DNA of 64,000 bases from Endomychus coccineus (taxonomy: Eukaryota; Arthropoda; Insecta; Coleoptera; Endomychidae). The position numbers and the translations under genes are program-made. The notes beneath the pieces were generated by a model. It was given only the letters and a program-made list of their open reading frames with translations, was not told the DNA's origin and did no database searches. Location: assembly GCA_958510875.1 (NCBI GenBank), contig OY294069.1, forward strand, positions 160,331,111 to 160,395,110. The letters run 5' to 3'. Below, one piece after another: positions 58,683-64,000 of this stretch. How positions within the stretch are numbered: the first letter of the stretch is position 1; each line of letters starts with the position of its first letter.

Positions 58683-61469
58683 TACAGTCATTTGGTACTT
58701 TTAGCTGGAAAGTTTTCCGGGAGTTTTGAAAACTGGTGATTTCATAGATTTTGACATGCTCTTTCCCAATTTCTACTTTGCCACCTCGTATTTTTGCCGC
58801 TCCCGCCGCCATTTTGGAAAAATGGCGCCTAAAAAAGTTTTTCGATAATATCTTTTTTCCGACTCATTTTACGATTAAAATAGCTATGTAATAAATTAAA
58901 CTAGAGAAATTTTCCTATAATTTATGTAGTAACCTTTTTTTTGTATAATGAATAGTTTTAGCGTACCAGTGTCACAAACCAACATACATCTACACCTACA
59001 CGTGTTTTTCGTATATTAACGAAAATTATACATTGAAAAACCGGCTTACTACGGCCTGTAGAGTCCATTGCGTGTATAAAAGAACATGCCGCCTTTGTGT
59101 CGGGTCCCCCTCTCTCTCTTCTATGAAACATCTGCCGACAGAATTCAAGTATTATGGCTGAATCATCAGTACACATGCCAGTGGCCGCTTCTTATATGCA
59201 AAGTCTTACCACTTATATTTGGAAGATATGCTTGATTTGAAGGAAAGAATGACAGCTGAAGAATACGAACATTACACAACTAAAGGATACTTTACAATTA
59301 GACGTTCCGACAAATTTTGGTGTGGTACGTGTTCAGATGACGATTGAGCAATCGTTGATGAGAACGATGAAATGTCTTGGCGGCCTAACTCATGGACGAG
59401 GAGTCAAGGACAGCGTGCTCTCCAAGTGGACTTTGGGCATGGTATTCTTGCACAATATTTGCGACGAAGTTGAAAAGTTTTGCAACGTAACTTTTTCCAC
59501 TTCCGAGCAGCACGTTGAAATGAGAAGCTCGCGGATTAATCGTAACACTGACGACATGAAACAACTCATGGATTGGTTGTACCAACATTCTCCTTTTCCA
59601 GAAGTACAGTAACTCATGTCAATTAGCACTGGAGTTATCGCAGATGAAATGATCAACTGTCACATGTCTCAAGAAGTTGGTAGTGCTGGTATTTCAAAAA
59701 TCATCGGCGGCGATTTCTTTACCGTAGAATTCAAACGAAATGACAGGATAAAACCACTTGGCGTTATGAATGCAGGCATCCGGATAGAAGACGACATTGT
59801 TCCGATTAACCCTTCATTAATTTTTCAAAGAAAAAAGATGTAGCAAACCGTAGTACCAAATATGCGGAGCAATACCGACGATCACGGAAAACTGCTTCAG
59901 TAGACATACATTTTGAGGAGACATTGATCCCAACTATGTCACAAGATAAATTCCTAGGAAACGATGCAAACAAGAAACGCCTCATTGGAATGTTGAAGAC
60001 AAAATTTGAAGCTGCGAACTTCTTGGTCGAACAAGCCACGGAAGATGTGGATACACTAATAATCAATACAGCAATCAGCGTTTCATCCACATTCGACACC
60101 GTAATAGTTGTCAGCAAAGATGTGGATTTTCTCATTCTTTTGACGGCTCTATCTACACGTTGAAACATATATATTCTCAAACCAGGAAAAGGGAAAATTT
60201 GCAAACAAATATATACAACAAAAAGTATCAAGGATAAAACAGCCGAAGATCACATATTATTCTTGCAAGCCTTTAGTGGCTGTGATACAACATCAGCACT
60301 CTTTAATAAAGGAAAAATAAAATGTGTTAATGTACTTCTAAAAAACCCAGAATTAAATGAGGTTGTCCAGGTATTTAAAAACCCAAATGCTGATCCAGTT
60401 ATCATTGCTAAAGCTGGAGAACGCTTCCTTCTTGCATTGTACGGTTACAGTGACGTAAAAAGTATGTCGTTGAACAACTATAGATATGTATGCTTCACAA
60501 AATCAACATATAAAAATAAATTTAATATTGCATCGCTACCACCCACAGAAGCAGCAGCACGACAACATTCCTTCCGAACCTATCACCGGGTTCAGAAGTG
60601 GTATGGAGTTGGACAAAATGCAGTACGATGAGGATGGAAAAAAAGCAAGAATGGCCTACTTCCTGTCACCACACTCGAGCCCCCAGCTCCGGAAGCCTTG
60701 TTAAAACTAATATCTTGCAAATGCTAAAAGGCATGTGAAAGAGTCTGTGGATGCAGAAAGGCTGGATTGAAGTGCTCCATTATATGCACGAATTACAATG
60801 GTTCCTGTAATAATTCGCAAGTTCCATCACAAGATATTGATAAAGAGGAAGAAGAGGAGACTGTTCCCGAGCAAACATATGATGAAATCAAGTATGAAGA
60901 TTACAACGAAGATGATAATCCCATTGCGGATGATGTGGAAGAAATTTCTATCTGTGGAGTTTTTTTTGGTGTTGAAGACGATGAACTCGCAACACCTGGT
61001 CCATCAAGGATAGCGAAGAGAAGGAGAATGCGCTAAATTTTGTAATAGTACATTGCGTGTGATTAGGCCTACTGGGGATACCACGATAAAAAAACGCGCC
61101 ACTTACTCTACCTCATGGTGGTGTGGAAATGAGTTTTTTGGCCAAAATTCGTGTTGAAGTAGAATTTGCGCCGCTCGTACGCTATAACTATTCAATATAC
61201 AAAAAAAGGTTACTACATAAATTATAGGAAATTTTCTCTAGTTTAATTTATTACATAATTATTTTAATCGTAAGATGAGTCGGAAAGGCGATATTATCGA
61301 CAAACGTTTTTAGGCGACATTTTTCCAAAATGGCGGCGGGAGCGGCAAAAATACGAGGTGGCAAAGTAAAAATTCGAAAAGAGCATGTTGAAATCTATGA
61401 AATCACCAGTTTTCATAACTCCCGGAAAACTTTCCAGGTAACCTCTTATTTGATCACCAAATGACTGTA
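58683..61469 (+). mobile_element. Academ-like DNA transposon with ~270-bp inverted ends
   Basis: The ends read TACAGTCATTTGGT on the left and its complement on the right. Inside these, about 250 bp pair as inverted arms, sharing GGAAAGTTTTCCGGGAGTT and GGCAAAAATACGAGGTGGCA (on opposite strands). Between them lies a broken plus-strand gene with an XPG/FEN-like nuclease region and a cysteine-rich tail. XPG-type nuclease plus a Cys-rich finger is a feature I associate with Academ transposons; the superfamily call is inference. No clear TSD was read (ATAG on the left, ATAA on the right). Confidence 0.7.
59222..61036 (+). pseudogene. broken XPG/PIN-like nuclease gene with Cys-rich tail
   Basis: Frames in order: HVEMRSSRINRNTDDMKQLM; DWLYQHSPFPEV, stop at 59610; SAGISKIIGGDFFTVEFK, stop at 59841; FEAANFLVEQATEDVDTLII, then VVSKDVDFLILL (acidic XPG-I-like positions); FLQAFSGCDTTSALFNKGK; the YHRVQKWYGVGQ block; and a frame with CSIICTNYNGSCN. 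The 'SGCDTTSA' and C-terminal Cys-rich blocks are familiar from multi-copy uncharacterised insect proteins. There are at least four disruptions. The acidic tail (EEEEETVPEQTYDEIKYED) is intact to 61036. Confidence 0.7.
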
Positions 61470-61894
61470 ATAAAATGATATCTTGATAGTGCGTCATTAT
61501 AATCTACTTATTAGCTACTTTTTGCGCCATTGAATTCATTGAAATCTGATTGTTTGCCACGTCTGTTTTCAAGACAGTTGTATTTACTAGTTTTTAACTA
61601 TAAACTCGACAGTGAGTATTTAGCGCTCTAGAATGGTACGTAAATTTATCCAAAATTAGCCAATAATTTATTTTCTAAGTAACAAATATTTATAACTTGT
61701 TTATTATTAACATAAATGTTAAAAGTACAGTTATTACAACTACCAATTGCCAAAGGAAACCTATTTTGGAAACTCGTGCGAATCTTGGTAATCAAGTGGA
61801 CTTGTCCCGACATCAGCATTGTCTAAATTTTCATTCATCAAGTTTTCCTTGTCTTTTTGATTAGCCGCTTAGGTCGATGGTTTTGAAAGTTCTT
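61470..61894. other. spacer between two transposon relics
   Basis: No recognised feature. Confidence 0.35.
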
Positions 61895-62086
61895 TATTTT
61901 ACCACTATGAAGAATTTAATCTTGTTTTCCACACTATCTTTAATGTAGCCTTCAGCTGTTCTTGATGACCTCCAGGCTTCGTGCGTTTTCAGTCCAATAA
62001 TGTCTTCACCTTTATTAGCTAACAATATTGCAATTGCACCTTTTCCAATTACTTCATTTGTACATTTCCCATTACAATAATTTAAG
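61895..62086 (-). pseudogene. tyrosine-recombinase C-terminus (Crypton/DIRS-type relic)
   Basis: An uninterrupted minus-strand frame of 63 codons ends at TAA. It contains GAIAILLANKGEDIIGLKTH and EAWRSSRTAEGYIKDSVENK. This matches the active-site end of eukaryotic tyrosine recombinases, where the usual form is 'LLA..GA.I..LKRHGGWRS...AEGY...S..NK': H in LKTH, W in AWRSS and the nucleophilic tyrosine in AEGY. The upstream catalytic R/K region is not recognisable at 62087-62540, so this is a fragment. Distinguishing Crypton from DIRS-like would need more sequence. Confidence 0.65.
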
Positions 62087-63422
62087 AAGAAATGAGATTT
62101 TGTTGCATTGAATTTATCTTCATTTTATACACTCAACACATTCCAGCATTATCTCATCATAAGATCAAAACCAACAATGCATCAGTCCAGATGCTGGCCA
62201 TGAGCAGCGCGCGCGCACTATGTCTTGGAGTCCCGGCTTATAATCGTGTTATACCCTGCGTATGTTATGCATTTTTTTCTGTTATGGAATTCTGAGTTTT
62301 TTCTATTTATCATAATATTTTCATATGTGAACATACTATACATCTTCAAACATATTTACTGTTCATTATTTTATAATGAATCATATCGCTTGTATTCCAT
62401 AGTTCTGGGAAGAACGTAATCCGTTTTTCACTCAGCATTAATTTTTAAACCACGTAGGGTTAAGATATCTTAAGTTCCAAATCTGTATACTTACGCAACA
62501 TTATTGCCACAGTTGTCACACAATTGTATTACATAAATATACTATTTTTATCTACCATTATCATAATCCTCATAATATTCATGAGAAAGGTCTGAGATTT
62601 AAACAAAACACAAAAAAATATTGCCACCTCTTTTCAACATTCCAAGATTGAAGCTCCTCCACTTTTAAGGTGACTTTTCCGAGCAAAAAAAGACATTCGC
62701 TCGAAATCTGAAGCACTAACCTCGCTCAATCTAACCTAACCTAGCCTACTAAAACTATCCCTGGACACATTTGTAGAGAATTTCCTCGGCTTTTATTCTA
62801 CCCAAGCCGTTTTCCGATAGCCCTCTTGCTTTTCAGAAATCACAAAAAACTATTTTTTTTGGGTTCCACTACCCATTTTTTTCGGAACAATTTTTTTAGG
62901 AAAATTTACGCGTTTTTCAGTTTACACAACACACGAGGTAAATGTACATAGAATTACTATCCTGGGAAGCATTGTTTCTATACTGTTTGATTCTATCAAC
63001 ATTTTGATTTACATCGAATTCTGAAGTGTCAACCTACTGTCAATTCAATTTTATAAATCGGAAGTTTTATATCGGTACCTCTGTAATGTGTTGCCAACTG
63101 TTAAGATGGAATATACCTGATTTGACGAAGATAGCGCTGCAGTCACTTAAGAAAATTGTTGATATGAGTGGGTTGTAAAATTAACCAATTATGACGTCAT
63201 TTCTCTCTTAACGTGAACACCGTTTATATGATAAGGAGATTGCTTTTCCTTTAAATTTGTTATGTCAGTATCATTTAGAATAGCAATTGAATACAAAGTT
63301 CTAATTTTTCCCTAGCGTATAGTCTTTATTTTTCAATTTGTAATATTCAAAATCCATAACGAAATTCAAATTCTTTCGAGAAACATACTGGGTTGGAATT
63401 ATTATTGAAATTTTGATTGCAG
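62087..63422. other. sequence upstream of exon 63423, no gene recognised
   Basis: AT-rich. Probably intron or 5' flank of the gene represented by the exon at 63423. Confidence 0.35.
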
Positions 63423-63621
63423 AATACTCCAGAAAGTAGAAAAAGCCACGAAATACCAATAACCGTAAGAGATGTCGAAACTTGTGGCAAACAATCGAAG
63501 GCAAAGGTAGCCTGGTTCGATTACGTAACGGAACAGAAAGATTTCGAAGAACGAGTGAAGCATTTTGAAGAAGAAACGAAGGCGAATTTAACTAGGCCGA
63601 GACTCTTATCAATTACGCAGG
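63423..63621 (+). CDS. internal coding exon of an unrecognised gene
   Basis: Acceptor TTTTGATTGCAG ends at 63422 and a consensus donor (CAGG/GTAAGT) follows 63621. The 66 codons are open and look genuinely coding: NTPESRKSHEIPITVRDVET, KVAWFDYVTEQKDFEERVKH, then FEEETKANLTRPRLLSITQ. It is hydrophilic, with a charged helix in the middle. The codon composition is less AT-rich than the flanks. The gene continues beyond the window; no family is recognised. Confidence 0.6.
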
Positions 63622-64000
63622 GTAAGTGGAGGTATATTATTAGTGATTCAATTTAACAAAACGTTTGATTTGCTTAATCAATTCCATTGAATATATTCTT
63701 AAAAATCTTATTGAGTTATGTTATGAGCGTTCCAAATTCAATATCGGAGTTGCTAAGTTGACACACTTAAATGAAACGTCATAGAAAAATATCGTATTCT
63801 TCCACATTATCGTAAAGCAATTTCAGGGGTATATGATTATTACTAAAAAAAAACTAGAACTAGAAAGGAAAAAAAATTCAAAAATACCAGATTCTTTATA
63901 AATATTTATTATTCGGGTATTTTTGAAAATGAAATTGAAAAGTAACTCACGTGGCTTTATGCCACCAGATTTCCTGGATCTTCCATAGGGCTCTCAGTCG
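63622..64000. other. downstream intron sequence of the 63423 exon
   Basis: AT-rich; nothing further recognised before the window ends. Confidence 0.35.

Noticed and set aside
1..64000. CRISPR arrays, operons, riboswitches or bacterial mobile elements
   Set aside because: The window is eukaryotic; the regular repeats present are foldback or tandem transposon units with no spacer pattern.

Overview
This is an AT-rich animal genome window with spliced genes, GT-AG introns and many transposable elements. The proteins look like insect orthologues and the mobile elements (hAT, Tc1/mariner-like, Penelope, P-like, Jockey/CR1- and LOA/R1-like LINEs, Academ-like, tyrosine-recombinase relics) are typical of insects. 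I cannot name the order with certainty; a holometabolous insect such as a beetle is a guess. There is no sign of prokaryotic or organellar DNA.

Five host genes can be reconstructed exon by exon, and every model has compatible splice phases and a total length divisible by three. (1) ICE2/NARG2, little elongation complex subunit 2, minus strand, 12 coding exons from 14407 to 4204, 616 aa. (2) BLOC1S1, plus strand, 3 exons 16604-17228, 128 aa. (3) A p24/TMED cargo receptor resembling insect logjam, plus strand, 3 exons 18237-21665, 234 aa. (4) The BTB-BACK-Kelch protein IPP, minus strand, 7 exons 42082-32697, 608 aa. (5) An acyl-CoA-binding protein, minus strand, 3 coding exons 47566-46486, 89 aa. 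Two further exons of unrecognised genes are seen near the window edges (3730-3851 terminal; 63423-63621 internal). ICE2 and BLOC1S1 are divergent and about 2.2 kb apart; the unknown gene at 3.8 kb converges on ICE2.

Most of the rest is mobile DNA. ICE2 introns carry a 2.6 kb inverted-repeat element with a LINE fragment inside it, a TA-flanked MITE and a foldback array of ~130/140 bp repeats. TMED intron 2 carries a Penelope-like element. IPP introns carry a second MITE copy, three TA-targeted foldback elements joined end to end, and a Penelope-like element lying beside a splice donor. From 22 to 32.2 kb there are two degenerate LINEs, a 1.15 kb foldback and a second, larger foldback array. 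From 54.6 to 62.1 kb there is a LINE relic, an Academ-like DNA transposon with ~270 bp inverted ends, and a tyrosine-recombinase relic.

The most unusual observation is a set of three tiny (28-38 bp) palindromes, each flanked by a perfect 8-bp direct duplication. They look like transposons reduced to two fused terminal repeats. Two of them lie with a P-like element (with a THAP remnant) and a 350 bp MITE, all with 8-bp or near-8-bp duplications, in the ICE2/BLOC1S1 divergent promoter interval.
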